NCBI GenBank assembly: GCA_963772375.1
Contig: CAVYXG010000004.1
Coordinates: 62,001 to 126,000, forward strand
Source: DATBHM01 sp963772375
GTDB lineage: Bacteria; Actinomycetota; UBA4738; JACQTL01
DNA: 64,000 nt
Direction of reading: 5' to 3'
Position 1 is the first letter of the stretch. Each line of letters starts with the position of its first letter. This document shows, in pieces, positions 42,199-51,442 of the stretch. The notes beneath the pieces were generated by a model, which did not search any database, was not told the origin of the DNA, and saw only the letters and a program-made list of their open reading frames with translations. The position numbers and the translations under genes were made by a program.

Positions 42199-42990
42199 TC
42201 AGATGTCGGGCGACTCGACGAGGTGGCCGCGAAGCTGGCCCACGGCCTTCGTGTGGATCTGGCACACCCGCGACTCGGTGACGCCGAGGATCTCGCCGAT
42301 CTCCGCGAGCGTCATGCCCTCGAAGTAGTAGAGCGTCACGACGATCTTCTCCCGCTCCGAGAGCGAGTTGATCGCCGCGGCGAGCATGCCGCGCGTCTCC
42401 TGGCCCTCGAGACCCGACGTCGGGTCGCCACCGTCGGCCAGCGTGTCGAGCAGGGTCACGCCCTCGCTGCGGTCGTCGCCCACCGCGACCACCTCGTCGA
42501 GCGCCATGACGGACACGAACGAGATCTGGGTCACGGTGTCGTGCAGCTCTCCCACGCTCACGCCGAGATGCTCCGCCATCTCCCTCTCGGTTGGGGCGCG
42601 CTTGAGCTTCGACTCGAGCTCGGCCATGGCCTTGTCGATCTCGCGCGCCTTGTACCGAACGGAACGCGGAACCCAGTCCATCGCCCGGAGCTCGTCGATG
42701 ATCGCGCCCTTGATGCGCGGGATCGCGTACGTCTCGAACTTGATGGCCCGGTCGAGGTCGAACTTGTCGAGCGCGTCGATCAGCCCGAACATGCCGTAGG
42801 AGACGAGGTCGGCCTGTTCGACCGTCGCGGGGAGCCCGGTCGCCACCCGGCCGGCCACGTACTTCACGAGGGGCGCGTAGTGCAGGATCAGGCGTTCCCT
42901 GGCCGAGGCCGAGCCGGTGGCCTTGAACTCGCGCCACAGCTCCATCAGCTCCTCGCTGACGGGCACCGCGGTCTTCGTCGTCCTCGCCAT
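42199..42990 (-). CDS. RNA polymerase sigma factor, FliA/WhiG type
   Basis: A 263-residue sigma-70 family member with region 2 (DLVSYGMFGLIDALDKFD, KFETYAIPRIKGAIIDELR, MDWVPRSVR), region 3 and region 4 (SLSEREKIVVTLYYFEGMTLAEIGEILGVTESRVCQIHTKA). The set is that of sigma-28 FliA, SigD and WhiG. No flagellar genes are present, and its place near rpsB matches whiG of streptomycetes. Its start overlaps the xerC stop by one base (TGATG). An anti-sigma factor is not seen nearby. Confidence 0.94.
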   Translation of the reverse strand: MARTTKTAVPVSEELMELWREFKATGSASARERLILHYAPLVKYVAGRVATGLPATVEQADLVSYGMFGLIDALDKFDLDRAIKFETYAIPRIKGAIIDELRAMDWVPRSVRYKAREIDKAMAELESKLKRAPTEREMAEHLGVSVGELHDTVTQISFVSVMALDEVVAVGDDRSEGVTLLDTLADGGDPTSGLEGQETRGMLAAAINSLSEREKIVVTLYYFEGMTLAEIGEILGVTESRVCQIHTKAVGQLRGHLVESPDI

Positions 42991-43961
42991 CACGCCCTCG
43001 GGTGGCTCTGCCGGTAGGCGACCTGCAACCTGGAGCGGGACACGTGCGTGTACCGCTGGGTCGTGCCCAGGCTCGCGTGGCCGAGAAGTTCCTGCACGGA
43101 TCTGATGTCGGCGCCTCCCTCCAACAGGTGGGTCGCGAACGAGTGCCGCAGCGTGTGTGGGCTGAGGCGACGGTCCGGGAGCACCCGCTGCCGATATCTT
43201 TCCACCATCGACCGCACGTCGCGCGGCTTCATCGGTCGTTTTCGGAGGTTGAAGAACATCCATGGCCGGCCCCCAGGGTCGAACCAACCCCGGCCGGATG
43301 CGAGGTATTCCGCCACCGCCTCCGCCGCGAAGTCGGTGATGGGGAGATCACGTTCCTTCGAACCCTTCCCGAGCACGACCACCCGACGCCGGTCGAGGTC
43401 GACGCGGCCGACATCGAGCCCGCAGACCTCCGCCACGCGCAGCCCCGACCCGTACAGGAGCTCGAGGATGGCCCGGTCCCTGCTCGCGACCGCCGCGGCA
43501 CGATCGTGCGACGCATCGCGGTCCCCCGCACGGTCCGCGGACGACGCCGCAGGCTCGGGCGCGGCGGGCGCGTCCATCAGGGCGGCCGCCTCGGCCGGGC
43601 GGAGCACCGCCGGCAGCCGCGATTCGGCCTTCGGCCGGCCCAGGGCGGACGCGGGATCGGCCTCCACGGCCCCGGTGGCGACGGCCCACCGGTAGAACGT
43701 CCGGGTGGCCGCCACCCTCCGGGCCACCGACGATCGCGAGTACCCCCGGGTGGCCTGGTTCGCGAGGAACCGCCGGAGCGTCCGGTGCGTCGCGTCCGCG
43801 AACGACGAGCCCGACCGGGCCAGGAACAGGCCGAGCTGCCCCACGTCGCGGACGTAGCCGTCCACGGTGTTCGGGGACAGACGCCGCTCGAAGGCGAGGT
43901 GGTCGCGGAACGCTCCGACGAGCGCCGCGTCCTGCTGAGGAAGGTCGTCAGCTCCGGGCAC
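42990..43961 (-). CDS. xerC: Tyrosine recombinase XerC-like
   Basis: Site-specific recombinase for chromosome dimer resolution. The 323-residue protein has an N-terminal SAM-like domain and the catalytic set R175 (GSGLRVAEVC), K199/K202 region (LGKGSKERDLPI), H269-R272 (HTLRHSFATHLLEGG), H295 (LGHASLGTTQ) and Y304. An Ala/Asp-rich insert of about 25 residues (about 131-156) breaks the catalytic domain start. GTG 43961. It is upstream of the sigma gene and divergent from the MBL-rhodanese gene. Confidence 0.94.
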   Translation of the reverse strand: MPGADDLPQQDAALVGAFRDHLAFERRLSPNTVDGYVRDVGQLGLFLARSGSSFADATHRTLRRFLANQATRGYSRSSVARRVAATRTFYRWAVATGAVEADPASALGRPKAESRLPAVLRPAEAAALMDAPAAPEPAASSADRAGDRDASHDRAAAVASRDRAILELLYGSGLRVAEVCGLDVGRVDLDRRRVVVLGKGSKERDLPITDFAAEAVAEYLASGRGWFDPGGRPWMFFNLRKRPMKPRDVRSMVERYRQRVLPDRRLSPHTLRHSFATHLLEGGADIRSVQELLGHASLGTTQRYTHVSRSRLQVAYRQSHPRA

Positions 43962-44086
43962 GGGATTCCTGTCGACGAGGAAGTCCCTTGTACCACAAGG
44001 CGGTCGGAGTTCAACCCGCTCCGAACACGAATCCGGACACGGGACCGGCGTCCGTCGCGACGATAGGCTGTGCGCGGGAGGTCGGC

Positions 44087-45517
44087 GTGGAGCTCGAGCA
44101 GTTCGTCACGGAGGGCCTGGGCGACGCCAGCTACCTGCTGGCATCCGACGGCGAGGCCCTCGTGGTCGATCCCCAGCGCGACGTCGACCGGTTCCTCGAA
44201 GCCGCCGAACGCCTCGGCGTCGCCATCCGCCGGGTCGTCGAGACCCACGTGCACAACGACTACCTGACCGGCGCGCTCGAGCTCCGGGCGGCGACCGGCG
44301 CGGAGGTGGCGGGCCCTGCCGAGGGTGGCTACGCGTTCGCCCACCGTCCCCTTCGGGAGGGCGACGGGTTCGGCCTGGGAGCGCTCCGCCTCCGCGCCAT
44401 CGCGACGCCTGGTCACACTCCCGAGCACCTGTCGTACCTGGTGTTCGAGGGCGACGCGGAGGACCCCCTGGCGGTGTTCACCGGCGGGAGCCTGATCGTG
44501 GGGAACGCCGGCCGGAGCGACCTCCTTGGACCCGACCGCGCCCACGAGCTGGTCCGGGCGCAGTACCGCTCGCTCCGGCGGCTGGCGGCCCTCCCCGGCG
44601 ACGTGCTCGTCCTTCCTACGCACGGCTCGGGGAGCTTCTGCGCGAGCGGGCCGGCAACCTCCGAACGGACGTCCACGATCGGCCGGGAGCTCGCCGGGAA
44701 TCCAGCGCTCACCGCACCGGACGAGGCGACGTTCGAACACGAACAGCTGGAGAGCCTCCCCGCCTATCCCGCGTACTACCGGAACATGGCCCCGATCAAC
44801 CGAACCGGCCCCCCCGTCCTCGGACGGATCCCGGCGCCGCCCGCGGTGGCGCCCGATCGCTTCGCCGAGCTCGCCCGGGAAGCCCGGATCGTCGACGGAC
44901 GGGCGCGCGAGGACTTCGCCGCCGGGCACGTTCCCGGCGCGGTGAACGTCGAGCTCGACGACCAGTTCGCGAGCTACGTGGGGTGGGTCCTGCCGTTCGA
45001 CGCACCCGTCCTGCTGGTGGCACCCGGTATCGGGGAGGGGGAACGTGCGGCCGCGGCCGCGGAGGCCGCTCGCATGCTGGCGCGGATCGGGTTCGAGCAG
45101 GTCGTGGCGTTCCTGGGGGGCGGCATGGACGCGTGGCGTGCGGCGGCACGACCGGAGGCCTCCTACGACACCGCGCACCTGCAGGAGCTGTGCAACGCGC
45201 TCGCGACGGGAACCATCGACGCCTCACGCCTGCTCGACGTCCGGCAGGACCGCGAGTGGGACGCCGGACATGTCGCAGGGAGCCGGCACGCGTTCGTCGG
45301 AGACCTGGCGACTGCGGGAGAGGTCCCCAGCCTAGGACTCGCCCCAGTCGACGGCCGCGACCCCTGGTGGGTGATCTGCGCAAGCGGCCACCGTGCGTCG
45401 GTGGCGGCCAGCCTGCTGGACCGGGAGGGGGTGCCGGTTCGGCTGGTCGCGCATGGCGGGGTGGTCCGGCTCCTCCGGACGTGCGCCGACCTGCGGCCGG
45501 AATCCGTTTCAAGCTGA
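44087..45517 (+). CDS. MBL-fold hydrolase with two rhodanese domains (persulfide dioxygenase-like)
   Basis: A 476-residue fusion. Residues 1-235 are a metallo-beta-lactamase domain of the ETHE1/CstB type with ETHVHNDY (H54, H56, D58), TPGHTPEH and LPTHGSG; a Tyr stands where many hydrolases have the second His. Rhodanese 1 (about 285-375) lacks the catalytic Cys; rhodanese 2 (about 385-470) has it (C431, ICASGHRAS). Likely role: oxidation or detoxification of persulfide sulfur. GTG 44087 follows GGGAGG; a TAGGCT box lies near 44064. Confidence 0.9.
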   Translation: MELEQFVTEGLGDASYLLASDGEALVVDPQRDVDRFLEAAERLGVAIRRVVETHVHNDYLTGALELRAATGAEVAGPAEGGYAFAHRPLREGDGFGLGALRLRAIATPGHTPEHLSYLVFEGDAEDPLAVFTGGSLIVGNAGRSDLLGPDRAHELVRAQYRSLRRLAALPGDVLVLPTHGSGSFCASGPATSERTSTIGRELAGNPALTAPDEATFEHEQLESLPAYPAYYRNMAPINRTGPPVLGRIPAPPAVAPDRFAELAREARIVDGRAREDFAAGHVPGAVNVELDDQFASYVGWVLPFDAPVLLVAPGIGEGERAAAAAEAARMLARIGFEQVVAFLGGGMDAWRAAARPEASYDTAHLQELCNALATGTIDASRLLDVRQDREWDAGHVAGSRHAFVGDLATAGEVPSLGLAPVDGRDPWWVICASGHRASVAASLLDREGVPVRLVAHGGVVRLLRTCADLRPESVSS

Positions 45518-45532
45518 GGACCACGGACTTCG

Positions 45533-45552
45533 CGGTTCCTCCGCGCGAACCG
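45533..45552. terminator. Weak hairpin between convergent genes
   Basis: CGGTTC and GAACCG form a 6-bp stem with an 8-nt loop in the 44-bp gap between the MBL-rhodanese gene and dprA. There is no U-tract on either side, so it is at best a weak bidirectional terminator. Confidence 0.3.
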
Positions 45553-45561
45553 AATTCCCGT

Positions 45562-46701
45562 TCAGCCGAGCGTCATCCGCCGCTCCACCCGGCCCCCCAC
45601 CGTGCGCGCGAGACCCCGCACCTCCAGTCCGATGACCGCGGACAGCACCTCGGCCAGCGAGCACCCTAGGCTCGCGGCGAGGACCTCGGGCAGCGTGGGC
45701 CCGGAAAGCGCCTCCGCGACGCGCCGCTCCACGTCGGTGAGCCCCTCGGGCAGCCTCCCGATGCCGTCCGGCGGCCGGTCGCGCGCCGGACGGGGATCCA
45801 TCCGGCCCAGATCGATCAACAGGTCCTCGGCGCTCCGCACCAGCCCGGCGCCGTCGCGGATCAGCGCGAGCGGCACCTCCGACAACGGGCTCGTCACCGG
45901 CCCCGGGACGGCGAACACCGGCCGGCCGAGGTCGAGCGCGAAGTCCGCCGTGATCAGTGAACCGCTCCCCTCCGCGCCCTCCACGATCAGCACGGCGTCG
46001 GCCATCGACGCCACGATGCGGTTGCGAGCCGGGAACCGGAACGGCTGCGGCGGAACACCCGGCGGGTACTCGCTCACCACCGTGCCGGCCTCCAGGATCC
46101 GGTCGAGCAGACCGCGGCTGCGCCTCGGATACGCGATGTCGATGCCACTCCCCAGGACGGCCACGGTCGGGCCGCCGGCCGACAGCGCGCCCTCGTGCGA
46201 CGCGCTGTCGATCCCTCTCGCTCCCCCGCTGATCACCCACGCCCCGCGGGCGGCGAGCTCGCCGCCGAACCGCCGGGCGACCTCGTCGCCGAGGGGCGAG
46301 CAGTTCCTCGCGCCGACCATCGCCACGGCCAGGTCCATCCCCTCAAGGCTCCGGCCCCGGACGAACATGGCGGCCGGCGGATCCGCGAGGTCGAGGAGGC
46401 CCGCGGGGTAATCGTCGTCGCCGGGGACCGTCATGCGGGCGGCCACTTCCGCCAGTCGATCCGTCATGTCCCTCGAGCGGAGCGACCCGGCCAGGCCGCG
46501 GTCGGACGCGTCGACCGAGGGGTGGCCCCGGCGAATAGCGGCCAGGCAGGCCGATGCGCCGCCCACCGCCTCCGCCAGGGACCGCAGGCGTCGCGGCGTG
46601 AGGCTCGGGAGGCATGCCAGGACGAGCAGGGCGTCGCGGTCGGCCTCGCCGGCCACGAAGCCGGCCGGCCAGTTCGGCCAGGGCCGCGGCCGGGATGGCA
46701 T
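45562..46701 (-). CDS. dprA: DNA processing protein DprA
   Basis: Loads RecA on incoming single-stranded DNA in transformation. The 379-residue protein has an N-terminal HhH/SAM-like part, the Rossmann core with MVGARNCSPLGDEVARRF, SGGARGIDSASHEGAL, VLGSGIDIAYPRR, and SEYPPGVPPQPFRFPARNRIVA, and a C-terminal winged-helix (DprA_WH). ATG 46701 was taken; a GTG overlapping the comM end is possible. Order comM-dprA with yraN and rnhB nearby is typical. Confidence 0.95.
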   Translation of the reverse strand: MPSRPRPWPNWPAGFVAGEADRDALLVLACLPSLTPRRLRSLAEAVGGASACLAAIRRGHPSVDASDRGLAGSLRSRDMTDRLAEVAARMTVPGDDDYPAGLLDLADPPAAMFVRGRSLEGMDLAVAMVGARNCSPLGDEVARRFGGELAARGAWVISGGARGIDSASHEGALSAGGPTVAVLGSGIDIAYPRRSRGLLDRILEAGTVVSEYPPGVPPQPFRFPARNRIVASMADAVLIVEGAEGSGSLITADFALDLGRPVFAVPGPVTSPLSEVPLALIRDGAGLVRSAEDLLIDLGRMDPRPARDRPPDGIGRLPEGLTDVERRVAEALSGPTLPEVLAASLGCSLAEVLSAVIGLEVRGLARTVGGRVERRMTLG

Positions 46702-46717
46702 CCGTGGCGGTTCGGCC

Positions 46718-48256
46718 TCAGCCGGCACGGGTGGCCTGCTCCTCCTGCGGGTCGAGCCGGTACGACATGGCCTCCGCCAGGTGGTCGCTGCCGACGATCT
46801 CGCTGCCATCGAGGTCCGCCACCGTCCGTGCGACCTTCAGCGCGCGGTCGAATCCGCGCCCCGTGAGCGCCAGGCTCTCCACGGCTCTGGCGAGGAGCGA
46901 TTCGGCGTCCGGCGCGAGCCGGGCCTCGCGCCGTGCCACCGGTCCGGGGAGTTGGGCGTTGCACCGGATGCTGGTTCCGCGGAACCGGAGGCGCTGTCGT
47001 TCGCGGGCCTCCTCCACCCGGCCCCGCACGGCCCGGGACGACTCACCGCCGGCCTGCCCGAGCAGCTCGGCCCTCGCCAGGCGGGGGACGGCCAACCGGA
47101 GGTCGATACGGTCGAGCAGCGGCCCGGACAGCTTGCCGCGGTACAGCTCGACGCGGTTGGGGGGGCAGCGGCAGTGCCGGCGTGGATCGCCGGCGTACCC
47201 ACAGGGGCACGGATTGGCCGCACCGACCAGGGTGAACCGCGCGGGGAACTCCACCGAGCCCAGCGCGCGCGTCACCACGACCCGGCCGTCCTCGAGCGGC
47301 TGTCGCAGCCCCTCGACGGCGTCCCGCCGGAACTCGGTCATCTCGTCGAGGAACAGGATCCCGTTGTGCGCCAGCGACACCTCCCCGGGCCGGATGAAGC
47401 CGGTCCCTCCACCGAGGAGACCGGCCACCGACACCGAATGGTGCGGGGAGCGGAACGGCCGGCTCGGGACGAGGCCCTGCCCGGTCAGTAGGCCGGCGAC
47501 CGAGTGCAGACGGGTCACCTCGAGCGCCTCGTCCCGCGACATCTCCGGCAGGATCGTGGCGAGCCGCCTGGCGAGCATGGTCTTGCCCGACCCGGGCGGG
47601 CCGATCATCAGCAGGTTGTGGCCGCCGGCGGCGGCGACCTCGAGCGCCCGGCGCGCCTGCCGCTGCCCCCGGACCTCGGCCAGGTCGACGTCCGTCACGG
47701 GGTTCGCCGCCTCGGTCGCCGGCGGCTCGGGGTCGGGCGGACGCCACGCGCCGCGGAGGAACTCCGCCGCCCGGAGCAGCGTCGGCGCGCCCACCACCCG
47801 CAGCCCCTCGACCAGCGCGGCCTCGCCGGCATTGGCCTCCGGGACCACGACGCCGCCCAGGCCCGCCCGCGCAGCGGCGATCGCGACGGCGAGGATCCCC
47901 GGCGTGGGCATCAGCTCACCCCGCAGCGAGAGCTCGCCCGACAGCGCGAAGCGCTCCAGCAGCGTCCCCGGCACCTGGCCCGACGCGGCCAGCACACCCA
48001 TGGCGATCGGCAGGTCGAGGCCGGGCCCGTCCTTGCGCAGGTTGACCGGGGAGAGGTTGACGACGACCCGGCGGAGCGGCCATTCGAACCCGGAGGACTC
48101 GACCGCCGGACGGACCCGTTCCCTCGCGTCCTGCACCGACGCGCCTGGCAGCCCGGTCATGGCGAGGGAGGGGAGCCCCCTGCCGATGTGGGCCTCGACC
48201 GTTACCGGGAACCCCTGCACGCCGATCACGGCGACGCCGACCACCTTGCCGTACAC
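46718..48256 (-). CDS. comM: YifB/ComM-family AAA+ protein (Mg-chelatase-like)
   Basis: A 512-residue protein: N-terminal Lon-protease-like ChlI domain (VTVEAHIGRGLPSLAMTGLP, DARERVRPAVESSGFEWP), AAA+ domain with Walker A GPPGSGKT, the PHHSVS block, Walker B ILFLDEMTEF, and four cysteines NPCPCGY and HCRCPP, then a C-terminal Mg_chelatase_C region. ComM is a helicase that aids branch migration in transformation. GTG 48256 was chosen at the start of the conserved region. Confidence 0.95.
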   Translation of the reverse strand: MYGKVVGVAVIGVQGFPVTVEAHIGRGLPSLAMTGLPGASVQDARERVRPAVESSGFEWPLRRVVVNLSPVNLRKDGPGLDLPIAMGVLAASGQVPGTLLERFALSGELSLRGELMPTPGILAVAIAAARAGLGGVVVPEANAGEAALVEGLRVVGAPTLLRAAEFLRGAWRPPDPEPPATEAANPVTDVDLAEVRGQRQARRALEVAAAGGHNLLMIGPPGSGKTMLARRLATILPEMSRDEALEVTRLHSVAGLLTGQGLVPSRPFRSPHHSVSVAGLLGGGTGFIRPGEVSLAHNGILFLDEMTEFRRDAVEGLRQPLEDGRVVVTRALGSVEFPARFTLVGAANPCPCGYAGDPRRHCRCPPNRVELYRGKLSGPLLDRIDLRLAVPRLARAELLGQAGGESSRAVRGRVEEARERQRLRFRGTSIRCNAQLPGPVARREARLAPDAESLLARAVESLALTGRGFDRALKVARTVADLDGSEIVGSDHLAEAMSYRLDPQEEQATRAG

Positions 48257-48356
48257 CTCGCGCCCCCCACCGCGAGCCCCCCTCGGGCACCGCGATGAGG
48301 ACGCTACCCCGAGCCACCGACACGGACTTCGGAGGGGCCGCACTCGAGGAGCGACG

Positions 48357-48737
48357 TCAGAACGCGTCCTCGAACACCTGCACGACGGGTGCCGTGCCCG
48401 GTCGCGCCAGGACGCTCGCCACGTCGAAGCGCACGGCCGCCGGCACCAGGCGGTGCGCCAGCAGGAACGCCTCCCCCAGCCGCCGGACCCTCTCGCGCTT
48501 GCGCCACGTGACGGCCTCGTATCCCCCGCCGAACCCGATCCCGCCGCGGGTCTTCACCTCGCAGAACACGACCAGCCCGCCCCGTACCAGCACCAGGTCG
48601 AGCTCGCCCAGGGGGCAGCGCCAGTTCCTCGTCAGCAGCTCGTAGCCGTCCTCGAGGTACCGGCGGAGCGCGGCGTCCTCGCCCCGGGCGCCGAGGCGGA
48701 TGGTCCACGGCGGGCGAGCCTCCCCGAGTTCGTCCAC
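48357..48737 (-). CDS. yraN: YraN/UPF0102 family predicted nuclease
   Basis: A 126-residue protein with the restriction-endonuclease-like core of UPF0102: RLGARGEDAALRRYL, NWRCPLGELDLVLV and VFCEVKTRGG, giving the E-D-ExK-type active site. Its role is unknown; it always travels with comM, dprA or rnhB. GTG 48737 fits the family length, but GTGs at 48767 and 48773 are also in frame and the 5' end overlaps no good ribosome-binding site. Confidence 0.88.
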   Translation of the reverse strand: MDELGEARPPWTIRLGARGEDAALRRYLEDGYELLTRNWRCPLGELDLVLVRGGLVVFCEVKTRGGIGFGGGYEAVTWRKRERVRRLGEAFLLAHRLVPAAVRFDVASVLARPGTAPVVQVFEDAF

Positions 48738-48808
48738 GGCCGCGACCGTATCCCCGAGCACCGACACGACCACGTCGAGCAGGCGATCGCGGGGCCGGGC
48801 CGGAGGGG

Positions 48809-49138
48809 TCAGCCCGAGAGCGCCGGAGGCGGGACGTCGCGCCCGAGCGGGTCGGCGTCCTCCTTGCGGGCGAGCTCCTCGACGTTCACGTCCCGCGTGG
48901 TCAGCACCCGCACCTTCGACACGAACCGCGCCGGCCGGTACATGTCCCACACCCACGCGTCGCCGAGCTCGACCTCGAACCAGGGCCCGTCACGCGGCGT
49001 CACCGTGACCTGGTTGCAGAGGTAGAAGCGCCGTTCGGTCTCGACGACATAGGTGAACATGGGCAGCACGTCCCGGTACTCCCGGAACAGCGTCAGCTCC
49101 ATGTCCGCCTCGAACTGCTCGAGCTCCTCCTCGCCCAT
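48809..49138 (-). CDS. DUF2469 family protein (actinobacterial)
   Basis: A 109-residue protein matching DUF2469, found almost only in actinobacteria beside rnhB and yraN. Motifs: FEADMELTLFREYRDV, YVVETERRFYLCN, DAWVWDMYRPARFV, VRVLTTRDVNVEEL. No function is known. ATG 49138 aligns with the family start and lies 7 nt after a CATAAT box; an in-frame ATG at 49147 exists. Confidence 0.92.
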   Translation of the reverse strand: MGEEELEQFEADMELTLFREYRDVLPMFTYVVETERRFYLCNQVTVTPRDGPWFEVELGDAWVWDMYRPARFVSKVRVLTTRDVNVEELARKEDADPLGRDVPPPALSG

Positions 49139-49145
49139 GGGACCC

Positions 49146-49151
49146 ATTATG
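49146..49151 (-). promoter_or_regulatory. Probable -10 box of a leaderless promoter (DUF2469 gene)
   Basis: CATAAT ends 7 nt before ATG 49138 with no Shine-Dalgarno in between, implying a leaderless mRNA. -35 not clear. Confidence 0.55.
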
Positions 49152-49175
49152 CGAGCGGGCGGCGCCGCGTGACCC

Positions 49176-49886
49176 CTACCCGGAGCCCTCGTCGAACGCC
49201 TCGAGCGCCACGGCGTCGAGCACTTCGGGGACCTCCCGGCCGGGCAGCGGCTTGGGATCGGCCACGCCCTTGAACGACCTCCGGTGGATCGGCGTCGGCC
49301 CCAGCCGGACCAGCGTGTCCCAGTGGTGGCGCGTCCCGTATCCGCGGTTCGAGTCGAAGCGGAACTCCGGGAACCGTCGGTGGTAGCGGTCCATCATGGC
49401 GTCCCGGGTGACCTTGGCCACGATCGACGCCGCGGCCACCGACGCCGTCACGGCGTCGCCCTTGCGGATCGACAGGTGCGGGAACGGCACCCCTCGCACC
49501 GGCCACCCGTCGGTCAGCACGAAGTCGGGTTCGGGTTCGAGCTCCCGGAGCGCCCGCCGGAGCAGGAACATGTTCGAACGATGCAGTCCCCGGTGGTCGA
49601 TGCGGGTCGGCATGGCGCGGCAGACCGCCACGGCCACGGCACCCTCCATGATCCGGGCGCACGCCCGCTCCCGCTGCAGCGCCGTGAGCATCTTCGAATC
49701 CGCGACCCCCTCGAGCGGGAACCCCTCCGGCAGAATCACCGCGGCGGCGACGAGGGGACCGGCGAGCGCCCCTCTTCCGGCCTCGTCGGCACCGGCGATC
49801 CGCCGGAACCCCTCCGCGCGCAGGCGCCGCTCGAAGCGGTCGAGGTCGGGGTTGAGATCGGACTTGCGCAGGGCCGGCTTCCCCAC
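49176..49886 (-). CDS. rnhB: Ribonuclease HII
   Basis: Cuts RNA in RNA-DNA hybrids and removes misincorporated ribonucleotides. The 236-residue protein has the active-site motif ADEAGRGALAGP (D34, E35), a central VLTDG and the VAAASIVAKVTRD block. It lies 24 bp after lepB. Confidence 0.97.
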   Translation of the reverse strand: MGKPALRKSDLNPDLDRFERRLRAEGFRRIAGADEAGRGALAGPLVAAAVILPEGFPLEGVADSKMLTALQRERACARIMEGAVAVAVCRAMPTRIDHRGLHRSNMFLLRRALRELEPEPDFVLTDGWPVRGVPFPHLSIRKGDAVTASVAAASIVAKVTRDAMMDRYHRRFPEFRFDSNRGYGTRHHWDTLVRLGPTPIHRRSFKGVADPKPLPGREVPEVLDAVALEAFDEGSG

Positions 49887-49909
49887 TCCGGGCCTCCGTC
49901 AGCCCGCCG

Positions 49910-50884
49910 TCACGGGAACGCCAGGGCGAACGACGTCCCCGCCACGGCCAGCGCGAACTGCGTCCCGTCCGTCAGCCCGCCGAAGTGCGACGGAGGCCAG
50001 ATCTTGATGAACGCCTTCCCGATGACCTTGTCGATCGGGATCTGCCCGAGGTCGTACCGCGAGTCGTTCGAGTTCGCGCGGTTGTCCCCCAGGACGAAGA
50101 GATGACCCGGTTCAACCTTCACCGGCGGGATCGTCCGCCGGTCGCGGTACCGCGGGTCGGAGGCGCCCGGGTCGGGGATGACGTACGGCTCCGCCAGGCG
50201 TTTGCCGTTGACGTAGATCACCCCGTTTCGTTCCTCCACCGTGTCACCGGGAAGCCCGATCACCCGCTTGATGAAGTCCTCGCTGGGCGGCGCGCTGAAC
50301 CCGAGGCCCTCCGTGACCCAGTGGAAGAACCCCGAGACCGGGTTGCGGTGCACCGGCGGTCCGGGGTGGGGGTCGGAGAACACGATCACGTCGCCCCGGC
50401 TCGGTGGGTGGAACTTGTACGCAAGCTTGTTCACGAGCACCCGGTCACCGACGTCGAGCGTCGGCTCCATCGAGCCCGACGGGATGTAGAACGCCTGGAC
50501 CAGGAACGACTTGATCAGCAGCGCGAGCAGGAAGGCGATGATGATGAGGGCCGGCAGCTCCTTGAGGAACGAGAGCGGCCCCTTGTCCTTGCCGCGGTGC
50601 CGCCCGCCGTCGTCCGGGATGCCGCTCGCCGGTGAGGGGCTCGGGCCGGCCTTCGTCGCCGGGCCGGCCGCGAACCCACCGTCCGGGGCGATGCCGGTCT
50701 TCGATCCGTTCGGCGCAGCCGGACCGGGCTCGGTGGTGGTCTCGGGCGGGGCGTCGGCGACCGTCGACGTGTTCGGAGCGGAACCGTCACCGTTGCTCGA
50801 CGTGCCGCCGGGCGCCGGTGCCGGGATGGCGGCGTCGTCCTTCGTGTCGGCGGGCTCGGGGGACCCGTGCGGGCGCAGGCTCAC
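49910..50884 (-). CDS. lepB: Signal peptidase I with long disordered N-terminus
   Basis: Removes Sec signal peptides at the outer membrane face of the cytoplasmic membrane. The first ~100 residues are Pro/Gly/Ala/Thr-rich; one TM spans about 109-127. Catalytic S138 lies in IPSGSMEPTL, K206 in FIKRVIGLPGD, and the C-terminal block is VLGDNRANSNDSR. 324 residues. It sits 48 bp after rplS, as in other actinobacteria. Confidence 0.96.
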   Translation of the reverse strand: MSLRPHGSPEPADTKDDAAIPAPAPGGTSSNGDGSAPNTSTVADAPPETTTEPGPAAPNGSKTGIAPDGGFAAGPATKAGPSPSPASGIPDDGGRHRGKDKGPLSFLKELPALIIIAFLLALLIKSFLVQAFYIPSGSMEPTLDVGDRVLVNKLAYKFHPPSRGDVIVFSDPHPGPPVHRNPVSGFFHWVTEGLGFSAPPSEDFIKRVIGLPGDTVEERNGVIYVNGKRLAEPYVIPDPGASDPRYRDRRTIPPVKVEPGHLFVLGDNRANSNDSRYDLGQIPIDKVIGKAFIKIWPPSHFGGLTDGTQFALAVAGTSFALAFP

Positions 50885-50932
50885 GGTCTCACCTCTCCGT
50901 ACGGGTTGCCGCCGCGGCGCGGCGCCCCACGC

Positions 50933-51361
50933 CTATCCCTGCCCCTCGGCCGCCTCGGGCGCCTCGTCGTCGTTCGAGCCGACCGTCGTCGTCGTTCGCG
51001 ACACGGCCCCCGTCGGCTCGCGGCGCTCGCGGATGCGGGCGCGCTTCCCGCGGCGTTCCCGCAGGTAGTAGAGCTTGGCCCGTCGGACGTGCCCCTTGGT
51101 GACGACCTCGAGCTTGCCGATCACCGGCGAGTGGACCGGGAAGGTCCGTTCCACCCCGACGCCGTTGAACGAGATCTTCCGCACGGTGAACGTCTCGCGG
51201 AGCCCGCCGCCCTGGCGTCGGATGACGACGCCCTGGAACACCTGGATGCGTTCGCGGTTGCCCTCGACGACCCTGACGTGCACCTTCACGGTGTCGCCCG
51301 GCCGGAACTCCGGCAGGTCGTCGCGCAGGCGCGACGTCTCGATGAGGTCGATCTTGTTCAT
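50933..51361 (-). CDS. rplS: 50S ribosomal protein L19
   Basis: A 142-residue L19 with FRPGDTVKVHVRVVEG, VFQGVVIRRQGGG, VERTFPVHSP and VRRAKLYYLRERRGK. The last 25 residues are an acidic extension (EAPEAAEGQG). ATG 51361 has AGGTGG upstream. It has its own promoter, so it may be made separately from the trmD unit. Confidence 0.97.
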   Translation of the reverse strand: MNKIDLIETSRLRDDLPEFRPGDTVKVHVRVVEGNRERIQVFQGVVIRRQGGGLRETFTVRKISFNGVGVERTFPVHSPVIGKLEVVTKGHVRRAKLYYLRERRGKRARIRERREPTGAVSRTTTTVGSNDDEAPEAAEGQG

Positions 51362-51408
51362 GGGAGTGCCACCTGATCCCGGGCCACGGGGGTTGGAACG
51401 GTCCGATG

Positions 51409-51414
51409 ATGATA
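51409..51414 (-). promoter_or_regulatory. -10 box for rplS
   Basis: TATCAT gives a leader of about 40 nt with a Shine-Dalgarno before rplS. It lies in the 81-bp gap after the trmD fusion gene. Confidence 0.5.
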
Positions 51415-51442
51415 GCACCCGACCCCAGGGTTCTCTGGGCGA

